Origin: Pseudomonas tritici
GTDB lineage: Bacteria > Pseudomonadota > Gammaproteobacteria > Pseudomonadales > Pseudomonadaceae
Reading direction: 5' to 3'
Length of the DNA stretch: 64,000 nucleotides
NCBI RefSeq assembly: GCF_014268275.3
Contig: NZ_CP077084.1
Location: 2,356,001-2,420,000, forward strand
Below the pieces are notes generated by a model, which saw only the letters and a program-made list of their open reading frames with translations, was not told the DNA's origin and did not search any database. Position numbers and translations under genes: made by a program. This document shows, piece after piece, positions 16,581-25,303 of the stretch; the first letter of the stretch is position 1, and every line of letters starts with the position of its first letter.

Positions 16581-17534
16581 ATGACGGATAACCGTGCCCG
16601 AGACGAAGCCGCGCAATGGTTTGTGCGCCTGCAAGACGCCGAGTTGAGCGCTACCGAGCGCCAGCACTTCGACGCATGGCGCAATGCGCATCCCGACCAC
16701 CAATACGAATTCGATGTGCTGCAAGGCGTGTGGCGCGCTACCGATTTGCTGCCCAAAGCGCATCTGCAAGCGCTGTGCGAAGCCCCGGTGGTGCGGCCCA
16801 AGCGTCGCACCGCTTTGCGTTACGCGGTGGCGGCCAGCGTGGTCGGTGTTGCTCTGGGATTGGGCCTGTTCAGCGGGCTTGGTGATCCCAAGCCTTTCAG
16901 CGCGGAGTTCAGTACACGCTTGGGCGAGCATCGTCAGGTGGCATTGCCCGATGGCTCGGTGATGGACCTCAATAGCCGCAGCATCGTCGCGGTGCACTAT
17001 GAAAAAGGCCGGCGCGGTGTGGAGCTCAAGCGGGGCGAAGCGATGTTCAGTGTCGAGCATGACACCCGCCGGCCTTTCGTCGTGGCCGCCGGGGCAGGGC
17101 AGGTGACAGTGACCGGCACGCGGTTCGATGTGCGCCGTGATGAAGATCAGACCCGCGTCATGGTCGAAGCCGGTACGGTGAAGGTGCAAGGTAGTGCGCC
17201 GGACAACGTGGTGACGCTGACGGCGGGCCTGGGCACCCATGTCGACAATAAGGGGATGGTAGCGGCAGCTTACTCAGTGAATACCGAGGAACTGACCGCC
17301 TGGCGCACGGGCAAGCTGGTCTTCAATAACGCTACGTTGGGCGATGTGGCGCGGGAGGTCTCGCGTTACCGCGAGCAACCGCTGCGGGTCAGCACGCCGG
17401 CCGTGCGCGACCTGCGGCTGACCAGCGTGTTCAAGGCCAACGATACCGACGCCTTGCTCAAAGCCTTGCCGCACATCCTGCCGGTGGCCCTGCGAACCTT
17501 GCCAGACGGCAGCCAGGAAATTATTTCACGCTGA
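16581..17534 (+). CDS. fecR: FecR anti-sigma / sigma regulator
   Basis: The product has 317 residues. The cytoplasmic N-terminal DUF4880-type part (EAAQWFVRLQDAELS) is followed by one membrane segment at about 76-98 and a periplasmic FecR domain (GEHRQVALPDGSVMDLNSRS, FVVAAGAGQVTVTGTRF), then the C-terminal signalling part (LRLTSVFKANDTDALLKAL). It carries the FecA signal to FecI across the inner membrane. Confidence 0.92.
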   Translation: MTDNRARDEAAQWFVRLQDAELSATERQHFDAWRNAHPDHQYEFDVLQGVWRATDLLPKAHLQALCEAPVVRPKRRTALRYAVAASVVGVALGLGLFSGLGDPKPFSAEFSTRLGEHRQVALPDGSVMDLNSRSIVAVHYEKGRRGVELKRGEAMFSVEHDTRRPFVVAAGAGQVTVTGTRFDVRRDEDQTRVMVEAGTVKVQGSAPDNVVTLTAGLGTHVDNKGMVAAAYSVNTEELTAWRTGKLVFNNATLGDVAREVSRYREQPLRVSTPAVRDLRLTSVFKANDTDALLKALPHILPVALRTLPDGSQEIISR

Positions 17535-17631
17535 CATTCAGGTTTTTTCCACGTTCTTCGTCTTCTCCTGCAACTGCAACTGGTTTGCATTAACAGCCGC
17601 GCACTCTTGCGATCACAGGACTGGGTTCGAC

Positions 17632-20037
17632 GTGAAAAAACTTGCCGTCAACAACAATAAAATCTCCCGATGGGCGCCACTGGCCCTGGCGCTCGCGGTC
17701 AGTGCCGCGCTTCCTGCGGCTTATGCCGCCGACGCCATTCATATCGAGGCCCAGCCCCTGGGCGCGGCGCTGAGCCAATTGGGCCAGCAGACGGCCCTGC
17801 AAGTGTTCTTCAGCCCCGACATGGTCGCTGGCAAACAAGCGCCAGCGGTAGACGGCAACCTTTCCCCTGAACAAGCCCTGCGCCAGTTGCTGCAAGGCAG
17901 TGGCCTGGATTACCGGATAGATGCAGGCTCCGTGACGCTGCGCCCGCTGAGCGTTGGCAGTGGTGAGACCGGCTCCCCGCTGGAACTGGGCGCCACTGAT
18001 ATCAAGGTGGTGGGCGACTGGCTCGGTGATGCCAACGCCGAAGTGGTGCAGAACCACCCCGGGGCACGCACGGTGATCCGCCGCGAAGCCATGGCGGAGC
18101 AGGGCGCAATGAACGTCGGCGACGTGCTGCGGCGCGTGCCCGGTGTGCAGGTGCAGGAATCCAACGGCACCGGCGGCAGTGATATTTCCCTCAACGTTGG
18201 TGTACGTGGCCTGACGTCGCGCCTGTCGCCACGCTCCACCGTGCTGATCGATGGCGTACCGGCTGCATTCGCGCCGTACGGCCAGCCACAGCTGTCGATG
18301 GCGCCGATTTCGGCGGGTAACCTCGATAGCATCGACGTGGTACGCGGCGCCGGTTCCGTGCGTTATGGGCCACAAAACGTCGGCGGTGTGATCAACTTCG
18401 TGACCCGCGCCATTCCCGAGAAATTCTCCGGCGAAGTCGGCACTACCCTGCAGACCTCCGCCCACGGTGGCTGGAAGCACGTCGAGAACGCCTTTATTGG
18501 CGGCACTGCCGACAACGGTATCGGCGTTGCGCTGCTGTACTCCGGTGTCAATGGTAACGGGTACCGTACCAGCAACAATTCCAACGACATCGACGATGTG
18601 ATGCTCAAGACCCACTGGGCGCCCACCGATCAAGACGACTTCTCGCTGAACTTCCACTACTACGACGCCAGTGCCGACATGCCCGGCGGCCTGACCCAGC
18701 GGCAATTCGACGCCAACCCTTACCAGTCGGTACGCGACTGGGACAACTTCAGCGGCCGCCGCAAGGATGTGTCCTTCAAGTACATCCGTCAGATCGACGA
18801 CCGCACCCAGGCAGAAGTACTGACCTACTATTCCGACAGTTTCCGCGGCAGCAACATCGCTAACCGCGACTTGCGCACCGTTGGTTCTTATCCGCGCACC
18901 TACTACACCTTCGGCATCGAACCGCGAGTGTCCCATGTGTTCGATCTGGGCCCGAGCACCCAAGAGGTCAGCGTGGGTTATCGCTACCTCAAGGAAGGCA
19001 TGCATGAGCAGGCCAGTAGCCTGGGCCTGGTCAACAACGTACCGACGCCGGTCGGTCGCAGTGATGGCCATGTCTACCAGGACCGTACCGGCGGCACCGA
19101 GGCCAACGCCTTTTACGTCGATAACAAGATCGATATCGGCAAGTGGACTATCACGCCAGGCATCCGCTTCGAGGATATTCGAACCGAATGGCACGACCGT
19201 CCGGTCATCCCTTTGACCGGTCCGCGCACCCTGGAAAAACGCCGCGAAGTCCACAACAACGAGCCGCTGCCGGCGTTGAGCGTGATGTACCACGTCTCTG
19301 ATGCCTGGAAACTGTTCGCCAACTACGAGACTTCGTTTGGTAGCCTGCAATACTTCCAGCTGGGCCAGGGCGGCACCGGCGACCAGACCGCCAACGGTTT
19401 GAACCCGGAAAAGGCCAAGACCTACGAGGTCGGCACGCGCTACAACGACGCTGTCTGGGGCGGTGAGCTGACGTTTTTCTACATCGACTTCTCGGATGAG
19501 TTGCAATACGTCAGCAACGATGTGGGCTGGACCAACCTCGGTGCTACCAAGCACACGGGTATCGAAGCCTCGGCCCACTACGACCTGGCAAACCTGGACC
19601 CACGCCTGGACGGCCTGACCGCGAACGTCGGTTTCACTTACACCAAGGCCACCTCCGAAGGCGACGTACCGTTCAAGGGCCGTGACCTGCCGTTGTATTC
19701 CCGTGAAGTGGCGACGTTGGGCCTGCGTTACGACGTCAACCAGTGGACCCACAACCTGGATGTGTACGCCCAGTCAGGCCAGCGTGCGCCAGGTACAACG
19801 AGCACCTACATCACCCAAGGTACCGCCGATGGTCAATTTGGCGATATCCCCGGCTATGTCTCGGTCAACGTGCGCAGTGGCTATGACTTTGGCGAGCAGT
19901 TGTCTAACTTGAAGTTGGGAGTCGGCGTGAAAAACGTTTTTGATCAACAGCACTACACCCGTTCGAGCGACAACAATGCCGGGCTGTACCTGGGGGAGCC
20001 ACGTACGTTCTTTGTACAGGCAAGCGTCGGGTTCTAA
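17632..20037 (+). CDS. fecA: TonB-dependent ferric citrate receptor FecA with signalling domain
   Basis: The product has 801 residues from a GTG start. A signal peptide is followed by a secretin/TonB N-terminal signalling domain (IHIEAQPLGAALSQLGQQ, about 37-54), the plug, and a 22-strand barrel ending in VQASVGF. The LIDGVPAAFAPYGQPQLSMA plug segment is very close to E. coli FecA, which supports ferric dicitrate over other siderophores. It imports the iron complex through the outer membrane with TonB energy and starts the FecR-FecI signal. It is 97 bp from fecR. Confidence 0.9.
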   Translation: MKKLAVNNNKISRWAPLALALAVSAALPAAYAADAIHIEAQPLGAALSQLGQQTALQVFFSPDMVAGKQAPAVDGNLSPEQALRQLLQGSGLDYRIDAGSVTLRPLSVGSGETGSPLELGATDIKVVGDWLGDANAEVVQNHPGARTVIRREAMAEQGAMNVGDVLRRVPGVQVQESNGTGGSDISLNVGVRGLTSRLSPRSTVLIDGVPAAFAPYGQPQLSMAPISAGNLDSIDVVRGAGSVRYGPQNVGGVINFVTRAIPEKFSGEVGTTLQTSAHGGWKHVENAFIGGTADNGIGVALLYSGVNGNGYRTSNNSNDIDDVMLKTHWAPTDQDDFSLNFHYYDASADMPGGLTQRQFDANPYQSVRDWDNFSGRRKDVSFKYIRQIDDRTQAEVLTYYSDSFRGSNIANRDLRTVGSYPRTYYTFGIEPRVSHVFDLGPSTQEVSVGYRYLKEGMHEQASSLGLVNNVPTPVGRSDGHVYQDRTGGTEANAFYVDNKIDIGKWTITPGIRFEDIRTEWHDRPVIPLTGPRTLEKRREVHNNEPLPALSVMYHVSDAWKLFANYETSFGSLQYFQLGQGGTGDQTANGLNPEKAKTYEVGTRYNDAVWGGELTFFYIDFSDELQYVSNDVGWTNLGATKHTGIEASAHYDLANLDPRLDGLTANVGFTYTKATSEGDVPFKGRDLPLYSREVATLGLRYDVNQWTHNLDVYAQSGQRAPGTTSTYITQGTADGQFGDIPGYVSVNVRSGYDFGEQLSNLKLGVGVKNVFDQQHYTRSSDNNAGLYLGEPRTFFVQASVGF

Positions 20038-20167
20038 GCCTGCATTGACTCGACATGTCCGCTCATCCTGGCCAGGTTGGGCGGCCACCCATGCCGATGG
20101 TGTGGTTTGTCTCTCACGCCTTCAGACGTTCTTCCTACCTCGATTCTGGAAACTTTCAGCGGCCTCA

Positions 20168-20196
20168 GGAACCGGCTCCCACAGTTATGCCACACA
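20168..20196 (+). promoter_or_regulatory. hrp box (HrpL-dependent promoter) 1
   Basis: GGAACC at 20168-20173, a 16-nt spacer, and CCACACA at 20190-20196 exactly match the HrpL consensus GGAACC-N15/16-CCACNNA. It lies about 100 bp before the gene at 20299. Confidence 0.8.
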
Positions 20197-20298
20197 GGAT
20201 ATGCCTGCCTCCACTGGTTTCCCTGACGACTCATTAAGCGCCGGGGTCGCTGGAACAGTGAGGCCAGGCACCTGAATACACCGAACTGGAGAACTAGA

Positions 20299-21198
20299 AT
20301 GTCGGTATCAGCATACAACCAGAGCGTCGCTCCTTCCCTCGATAACGCCTCCCTCGCAGATGCAAAGCCCAGCACCGAGCGGTCTGCTACCGCGTCTAGT
20401 GCCCAGGTCACGATAGGCGTCAACTTCAGCTCGCAGCCTGATCAATGCGGCCCAGTATTCGGTGGCCCGCCGCCGCGCCCAGTCCCAGAAAACGTGCGCC
20501 CCAATCCCGGCCCGCCGCCGCGCCCAGTCCCAGAAAACGTGCGTCCCAATCCCGGCCCGCCGCCGCGCCCAGTCCCAGAAAACGTGCGTCCCAATCCCGG
20601 CCCACCTCCGCGCCCGACCCCCACGTTGCCAGACCCTTACTACTCCAAGCAAAGCAATGAGCAACTGGCCCAGGGGCTTTTGAATAATTATGACGCGTTC
20701 AAGGGCCGCTGGCCTTCGCGCGAGGTCACGCGCCAGAGCTTGCAGAAAATGGCCGATCAACCGTTAACGGGCAACCCCTATAAGGACCCGAACATCCGAC
20801 TGGCAAACGAGGTGCTGCGGCGTCCCGGGTTGCTGCAATCGCTTGACCGAAATGGCAGCACCGGTGCATTGGATGGCCGTTTGTCCAAGGACGATATCCG
20901 GAGCTTTGTTCGTTCAGATAACCCCTTGAAACTGAATGACGACAAGCAGATCGTCCAAGACGTACTGAATAATTTCAACGCATTGAAAGGTGGCTACTTC
21001 AGCAGCACGATAAAGCTCAGGGAACTCAACGCACGCGCCATGCAGCCGTTGACGGGCAACCCTTACACCGACCATCTCACCCAGCTGTCGAGGGAAGTCA
21101 TGTCCCGTTCAGATCTGAGGTCGGCGATGGACAATATTGTCAGTTGGCAACGCGATGGCAAGATCTCTCGACAGGAACTGTACGCGCTGCTTCGTTAG
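20299..21198 (+). CDS. probable type III secretion substrate with HrpK/HrpF-like repeats
   Basis: The product has 299 residues; GGAG is 7 nt before the ATG. The N-terminal 50 residues are rich in Ser, Ala and Thr with no signal peptide, as in type III substrates. Residues 56-107 hold a proline-rich tandem repeat (GPPPRPVPENVRPNP three times). Two related copies follow (120-204 and 213-298), each with LLNNYDAFKG- or VLNNFNALKG-type starts, PLTGNPY, a leucine-rich RxxL segment and a DGxxSxxxL end, reminiscent of repeats in HrpK/HrpF/NolX proteins. The upstream hrp box supports HrpL control. Whether it is a translocator, effector or helper is unknown. Confidence 0.65.
   Translation: MSVSAYNQSVAPSLDNASLADAKPSTERSATASSAQVTIGVNFSSQPDQCGPVFGGPPPRPVPENVRPNPGPPPRPVPENVRPNPGPPPRPVPENVRPNPGPPPRPTPTLPDPYYSKQSNEQLAQGLLNNYDAFKGRWPSREVTRQSLQKMADQPLTGNPYKDPNIRLANEVLRRPGLLQSLDRNGSTGALDGRLSKDDIRSFVRSDNPLKLNDDKQIVQDVLNNFNALKGGYFSSTIKLRELNARAMQPLTGNPYTDHLTQLSREVMSRSDLRSAMDNIVSWQRDGKISRQELYALLR
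20464..20598 (+). repeat. three tandem 45-bp repeats encoding a proline-rich segment
   Basis: Three near-identical 45-bp units begin at 20464, 20509 and 20554, each coding GPPPRPVPENVRPNP; the first differs from the others by one silent base (gcgccc against gcgtcc). A partial fourth unit starts at 20599. The near-identity at DNA level indicates recent expansion. Confidence 0.95.
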
Positions 21199-21275
21199 AC
21201 CTGGCTGTCTTCTGCCGTGCACACGCGGCAGAAGTTGGCAGGCGTTTGATGCAGTAAATACAACCCAGGCGTGCA

Positions 21276-21303
21276 GAAACCGTTTACGAAAATGCACCAC
21301 CAA
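21276..21303 (+). promoter_or_regulatory. hrp box 2 (one mismatch)
   Basis: GAAACC at 21276-21281 (one mismatch to GGAACC), a 15-nt spacer, and CCACCAA at 21297-21303. It lies 63 bp before the small gene at 21367. Confidence 0.6.
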
Positions 21304-21366
21304 GAAAATATCCACCGGTCATTGATTACCGGTGGGGGCCTTCATCTACCGGATTAGGTCTGGACC

Positions 21367-21621
21367 ATGAATTCGACATCATTTGAATCCCGTCACTCCC
21401 AGTACAACGCCTCGGCCCTGGTCGGGCTTGCGCAGGAGGCAGAAAGCCCAACAGCATCCCGGCTACAGGGGCTCAACCTCACATCCTCGCCCAAGTCCAG
21501 CTTCAAGGCGCCCACCGCCGAAGATTTTGACAAAGGCTCTCGGGTGTTCATGGAAGAGCCGGCGCCCAGCCCTGTACTTTCGATGTTTGCCAGCTTTTGG
21601 AGCAAGTTGTCCCGCCGCTAG
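21367..21621 (+). CDS. small Ser-rich protein, possible type III secretion substrate
   Basis: The product has 84 residues with a serine-rich N-terminus (MNSTSFESRHSQYNASALVG), no signal peptide and no domain I recognise. The C-terminus ends FASFWSKLSRR. AGGT lies about 8 nt before the ATG. The hrp box 63 bp upstream and its place between two repeat proteins with their own hrp boxes are the reasons to call it real. It could be a small effector, a remnant or a chaperone; its basic end argues against an acidic chaperone. Confidence 0.55.
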   Translation: MNSTSFESRHSQYNASALVGLAQEAESPTASRLQGLNLTSSPKSSFKAPTAEDFDKGSRVFMEEPAPSPVLSMFASFWSKLSRR

Positions 21622-21718
21622 CAGGCCGTTCCAGGCCATGGATGGCCCACAAAACTGAGGCGGTTACAAACGCTCAAGGTTCACCGGGGCATATCGGGCG
21701 TCTTGGACGACCGTCTGC

Positions 21719-21746
21719 GGAACCATTGTTTTCTGAGAGCCACTCA
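21719..21746 (+). promoter_or_regulatory. hrp box 3
   Basis: GGAACC at 21719-21724, a 15-nt spacer, and CCACTCA at 21740-21746 exactly match the HrpL consensus. It lies 92 bp before the gene at 21839. Confidence 0.8.
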
Positions 21747-21838
21747 GTCGGTGCTTGTGCCATGTTGATTTCGAGGCGTTTTCGAGGATCAGGCAATCAG
21801 GCCCAGGCTACGGAATCTAGATAGGGTGGAGGTGAATC

Positions 21839-22753
21839 ATGATTGGTAGTGTCAATAATCCGGGCTTTACGCAAATGGCGGCGCCAGCGACATCAGGGTC
21901 GGCGGGAAGCGGTCACTCTCGTTTTGAGGTCGATGCTCGCGCATTAGGTAAACCGCTGCCAGCGGCGCAGCCAATCAACTCCCGATTCGCGAATGGCGCC
22001 GACCGGCACTTTGACGGTCAGAATCTGTACGGAGGCATGACGAAGGTTGGTAACCCCTTTGTCAGCTCAGACGATCATCTGTTGGCGACTGACCTGAAGA
22101 ACAACCTGCCATTGCTGGACGCCTTCAAAAAAGAGGGACGACTGACCCAAAGCTCTTTGCAGGAGATTGCCAAAGAGGAACCCAGCAGCAGTAAGGTCTC
22201 CGAGCGCACGATTATGTTGGCGCGAGAGATACTCAACCGCCCCCGGCTGAACGATGCCATTACTGCAAAGGGCGGTGAAATCACCCATGAAAGCCTTACC
22301 TCGGCGAGCGACTCACAGATCGGTAATACCAACCCCAACACGCAGAGCGCGGATCCGTTCCATGGGAAAACTAACGCGCAGGTCGTCCAGGCATTCAAGG
22401 GGAAATTCAATGATTGGCGGGACAAGTCACAAGACAACGATATTTTGTTTGGATTAGAAAAACATCGCTACGTTCGAAGGGAGACAATTATTGAGATTAG
22501 CAAGGACCCTAACGTAACGGATGCTAAGGGTGAGGTTGTGCGGGATCCGCGCACCGGGTTCCCTTTGAAAAAATACAGCGAGGATGAGGTATATCTGGCC
22601 AAAAATCTTGTGGGGAGACCAGGCTTATTGGACTCTCTGGACAGTTACAAGGCTAACGGTTACAACATCTTCGGTAGCCGTAACGACGATGGGTGGTTGA
22701 AGAACTACAGCATTGATCGCTGGCTGGAGAACGACAAGAAAGAGAGAGGGTAA
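21839..22753 (+). CDS. probable type III secretion substrate, second HrpK/HrpF-like repeat protein
   Basis: The product has 304 residues with a strong ribosome-binding site (GGAGGT, 5 nt). The N-terminus (MIGSVNNPGFTQMAAPATSG) is polar and Ser/Gly/Ala-rich without a signal peptide. Two copies of the repeat seen in the 20299 gene occur at about 78-155 (LLDAFKKEGRLTQSSL, LAREILNRPRL) and 178-300 (LAKNLVGRPGLLDSLD). It lacks the proline repeat. The two proteins are probably paralogues that have diverged; both would be induced by HrpL. Confidence 0.65.
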   Translation: MIGSVNNPGFTQMAAPATSGSAGSGHSRFEVDARALGKPLPAAQPINSRFANGADRHFDGQNLYGGMTKVGNPFVSSDDHLLATDLKNNLPLLDAFKKEGRLTQSSLQEIAKEEPSSSKVSERTIMLAREILNRPRLNDAITAKGGEITHESLTSASDSQIGNTNPNTQSADPFHGKTNAQVVQAFKGKFNDWRDKSQDNDILFGLEKHRYVRRETIIEISKDPNVTDAKGEVVRDPRTGFPLKKYSEDEVYLAKNLVGRPGLLDSLDSYKANGYNIFGSRNDDGWLKNYSIDRWLENDKKERG

Positions 22754-22762
22754 TTAAAGAAG

Positions 22763-22814
22763 CGCACAGCGGCATGAGCAGCTGAAAGACTCAAGCTGCT
22801 CATGCCGCTGTGCG
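22763..22814. terminator. strong hairpin, probable bidirectional terminator
   Basis: Arms of 21 bp (22763-22783 and 22794-22814) are fully complementary around a 10-nt loop. It lies between two convergent genes (22753 and 22816). No long T run follows, so it may act as a transcript-end stabiliser as well as a terminator. Confidence 0.7.
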
Positions 22815-22815
22815 G

Positions 22816-23967
22816 TCATACCCGCAGTATTTTCCCACTGACCGCCACTGCCGCCAGCAACATGCCTATCAACAGGAAGGCGGTTGCCAGGCTGCTGCCA
22901 TGGGCGATAAATCCAATCACGGCAGGCCCGGCCAATATCCCCGCGTAGCCCAGGGTTGTAATGGCCGGCACGGCAATGTGTTCTGGCATGACATTCTGTT
23001 TGCCAACCGCGGTATAGAGCACCGGGACAATATTGGAGCACCCGGCACCTACGAGTGCATAACCCAACAATGCCACTTCCCAGGCTGGGGATAATGTGGC
23101 GAGGAATGTGCCGGCGGCGGCGAGGGCGCCACCGGCCACGATGACCCAGGTCGCGCCCAGCCGGCGCACGATTGCGTCACCGGTCAACCGCCCGGCAGTC
23201 ATGGTCAAGGCAAATGCCGCGTAACCCAGGCCAGCATAGGCTTCGTCAAGGCTGCGCTCGTCACTGAGGAACACTGCGCTCCAGTCGAGCACCGCACCTT
23301 CGGCAAGAAACACGATAAAGCACAGGCAACCGATGAACAGCACCACGCCGTGGGGCACGGCAAAAGCCGGGCCCGAACTCTCACTGCCATAAGGCAACAG
23401 ATGCGGTGCGGCCTTGAGCAGCGCCGCCAGCGTAATGACGATCACCACGAGGGTTGCCTGCAGCGGCGACAGGCCCAGCCCCAGCAATGCCGAAACCCCC
23501 GCCGCGCCGACGATTCCTCCCAGGCTGAACAGCCCGTGAAAGCCAGACATCATGGTTTTGCCGCTGGCCCGCTCCACGATCACCGCCTGCAGGTTGACGG
23601 TGGAATCCACCGTGCCCAAGCCAGCACCAAACAGAAACAAGCCCGCCATCAGTAACGGAATTGAACTGACCGTCGCCAGCATCGGCAACGCCAGGCAAAT
23701 CATGATTGTCCCGGCGCTCAACACCTTTCGGCAGCCATAGCGCGAAGCCAGCGCACCCGCTGCGGGCATGGCGATGATCGAGCCGACACCCAGGCACAAC
23801 AACAGCAGGCCCAGCGTACCTTCGCTCAGCCCGGCGCGCGCCTTGGCATACGGCACCAGTGGCGCCCAGGCCGCGATGCCGAAACCGGCGATAAAGAAAG
23901 CGATACGGGTCGACATTTGCTCCAGCCGCCCGGGAACCACGGGCGCTGAGGTGGGGATGGCAGTCAT
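22816..23967 (-). CDS. MFS transporter (YbjJ-like)
   Basis: The product has 383 residues and about twelve membrane segments. The pattern FIAGFGIAAWAPLVPYAKAR near the start and GAGLGTVDSTVNLQAVIVE are typical of the YbjJ/sugar-type MFS branch. The substrate is unknown. It is transcribed alone, toward the terminator it shares with the 21839 gene, and has no evident link with the type III genes. Confidence 0.85.
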   Translation of the reverse strand: MTAIPTSAPVVPGRLEQMSTRIAFFIAGFGIAAWAPLVPYAKARAGLSEGTLGLLLLCLGVGSIIAMPAAGALASRYGCRKVLSAGTIMICLALPMLATVSSIPLLMAGLFLFGAGLGTVDSTVNLQAVIVERASGKTMMSGFHGLFSLGGIVGAAGVSALLGLGLSPLQATLVVIVITLAALLKAAPHLLPYGSESSGPAFAVPHGVVLFIGCLCFIVFLAEGAVLDWSAVFLSDERSLDEAYAGLGYAAFALTMTAGRLTGDAIVRRLGATWVIVAGGALAAAGTFLATLSPAWEVALLGYALVGAGCSNIVPVLYTAVGKQNVMPEHIAVPAITTLGYAGILAGPAVIGFIAHGSSLATAFLLIGMLLAAVAVSGKILRV

Positions 23968-24138
23968 GAATAATCCTTGGTCTTGCGTTCAACGAACGAT
24001 GTCCGGCGCGACATCGTTGCATATCAGGCCGTGGCACGCGAGCCGGGCTCCCCTGGGATTCTGCTGGTCGTGGATTTTGTTTTAAAAACCTGGAACGTAA
24101 GGGCAGTTTGCAGCCACGTATGCCGTATCGAGTGTGTA

Positions 24139-24226
24139 GGAGGCGGTCTGGAAGGTGCGTAATCCCTGTGGGCGCTTTTGAACCCCTGGGTGCTCACGGT
24201 GGATTACCACCTTCCAGCCCGCCTCC
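24139..24226. repeat. large imperfect inverted repeat in an intergenic region
   Basis: Arms of 26-27 bp (24139-24165 and 24201-24226), both built on GGAGGCGG.CTGGAAGGTG..TAATCC, surround a 35-nt loop. It lies in the 349-bp gap between the MFS gene (ends at 23967 on the minus strand) and the DapF-like gene. It does not match the REP families elsewhere in the window. It could be an RNA structure or a small mobile palindrome. The rest of the gap shows nothing else. Confidence 0.7.
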
Positions 24227-24316
24227 CATCATCGGTAGGTTCTGTAATACGCTGTTGTCTCAATAGGTAGGCAAGCGCACGGACTCATCGATGAAACACT
24301 TCAGGCAAACAACGTC

Positions 24317-25303
24317 ATGACCCTGTTCTATGACGCCCGCGGCAATATCTACGGCGTGGTCAGCCCGGCCTCATTAAGAAGCAAGGGTATTGATCTGCCC
24401 GAAAGCGCTGCCTTGGCCGCGCAGACTCGTGACCGTTGGGCAACATCCGCCATCGCCCGCGAATGCGATTGGGGCTCGACACCGCGCCCGGCCGGCGCAA
24501 AGGCCCACCGCAGCGACGGTCTGCTGGTCGGCCCGTTCCAGGCCGAGCCGCCGTTTGACCTGCTGATCGTTAACACCGACGGCTCTTTGGCCGAGCGCAG
24601 TGGCAATGGCTTGACGATTTTCGCCCAGGCGCTCACTGACCAGGGCCTGATGACTGGAGCCAGTGAGTTGCGGGTGCATCACGACAAGTCGGATGCGTTG
24701 ACACCGGTACCGACACGGGTTGAGCCGGCAGTCCACGAACAGGTTGCCGGGTTCTGGCTTGAGCTGGGTTTTCCAGCTTTCGGGCCCATGGCGGTGGGGG
24801 CGCAGGCCGTTGGGCGGACGATGCTAGGCGCAACTGAACTGAGCCACGTGAGCGCGTTGGCGGTGATCAACCCACAGTGGGCAACCAGTCAGTTTGTGCG
24901 GGTGGGCAACCCTCATTGTGTGACGCTGGTCGAGCACGTTTCGGCATTGCCGGATAACGCACAGATGCGGCAGCCAGCCCTGTTCGAACCCTTGAAAGCG
25001 ATTGCCTTCGCGCCCCCAGCGGGTGGCGGTGAACCCTGTGTGGCCGGTATCAACTTGCAATGGGCGGCGCGCCAGCCCGGCAACCGAGTCATCGCACGGG
25101 TGTTTGAGCGCGGGGAAGGGCCCACTGCGTCTTCCGGAACCAGCGCCAGCGCTGTGGCTTGCGCGGCATGGCGTGCTGGATGGGTTGAGAGCGGTGAGGT
25201 TGCCGTGGTGATGCCGGGTGGCATTGCGCCGGTGCGTTTGCACGCTCAGGGCGAGACGTTGCTGAGTGTCAGTCTCTTCGGGGCTGCACAGCCGCAGGCG
25301 TGA
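24317..25303 (+). CDS. diaminopimelate-epimerase-fold protein with Ser in place of both catalytic Cys
   Basis: The product has 328 residues. DapF signatures are visible: VNTDGSLAERSGNG (86-98), RVGNPHCV (195-202) and RVFERGEGPTASSGTSAS (261-278). In true DapF the first motif has CGNG and the last has ACGTG; here both cysteines are serine (Ser95 and Ser273), while His200 and Glu264 are kept. A thiol-based epimerase reaction is therefore unlikely. It may be a related isomerase, dehydratase or hydratase, or an inactive homologue. It stands alone upstream of the vgrG gene. Confidence 0.75.
   Translation: MTLFYDARGNIYGVVSPASLRSKGIDLPESAALAAQTRDRWATSAIARECDWGSTPRPAGAKAHRSDGLLVGPFQAEPPFDLLIVNTDGSLAERSGNGLTIFAQALTDQGLMTGASELRVHHDKSDALTPVPTRVEPAVHEQVAGFWLELGFPAFGPMAVGAQAVGRTMLGATELSHVSALAVINPQWATSQFVRVGNPHCVTLVEHVSALPDNAQMRQPALFEPLKAIAFAPPAGGGEPCVAGINLQWAARQPGNRVIARVFERGEGPTASSGTSASAVACAAWRAGWVESGEVAVVMPGGIAPVRLHAQGETLLSVSLFGAAQPQA

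Noticed and set aside
17590..19752. Minus-strand frame of 720 codons opposite fecA
   Set aside because: Antisense shadow of the TonB-dependent receptor, which has full family motifs on the plus strand.
20464..20598. CRISPR array in the 45-bp repeats
   Set aside because: The repeats are adjacent without spacers and code in frame for a proline-rich segment.
22763..22814. A CRISPR-like or mobile palindrome after the third hrp-box gene
   Set aside because: It is a single hairpin between convergent genes and is best read as a terminator.
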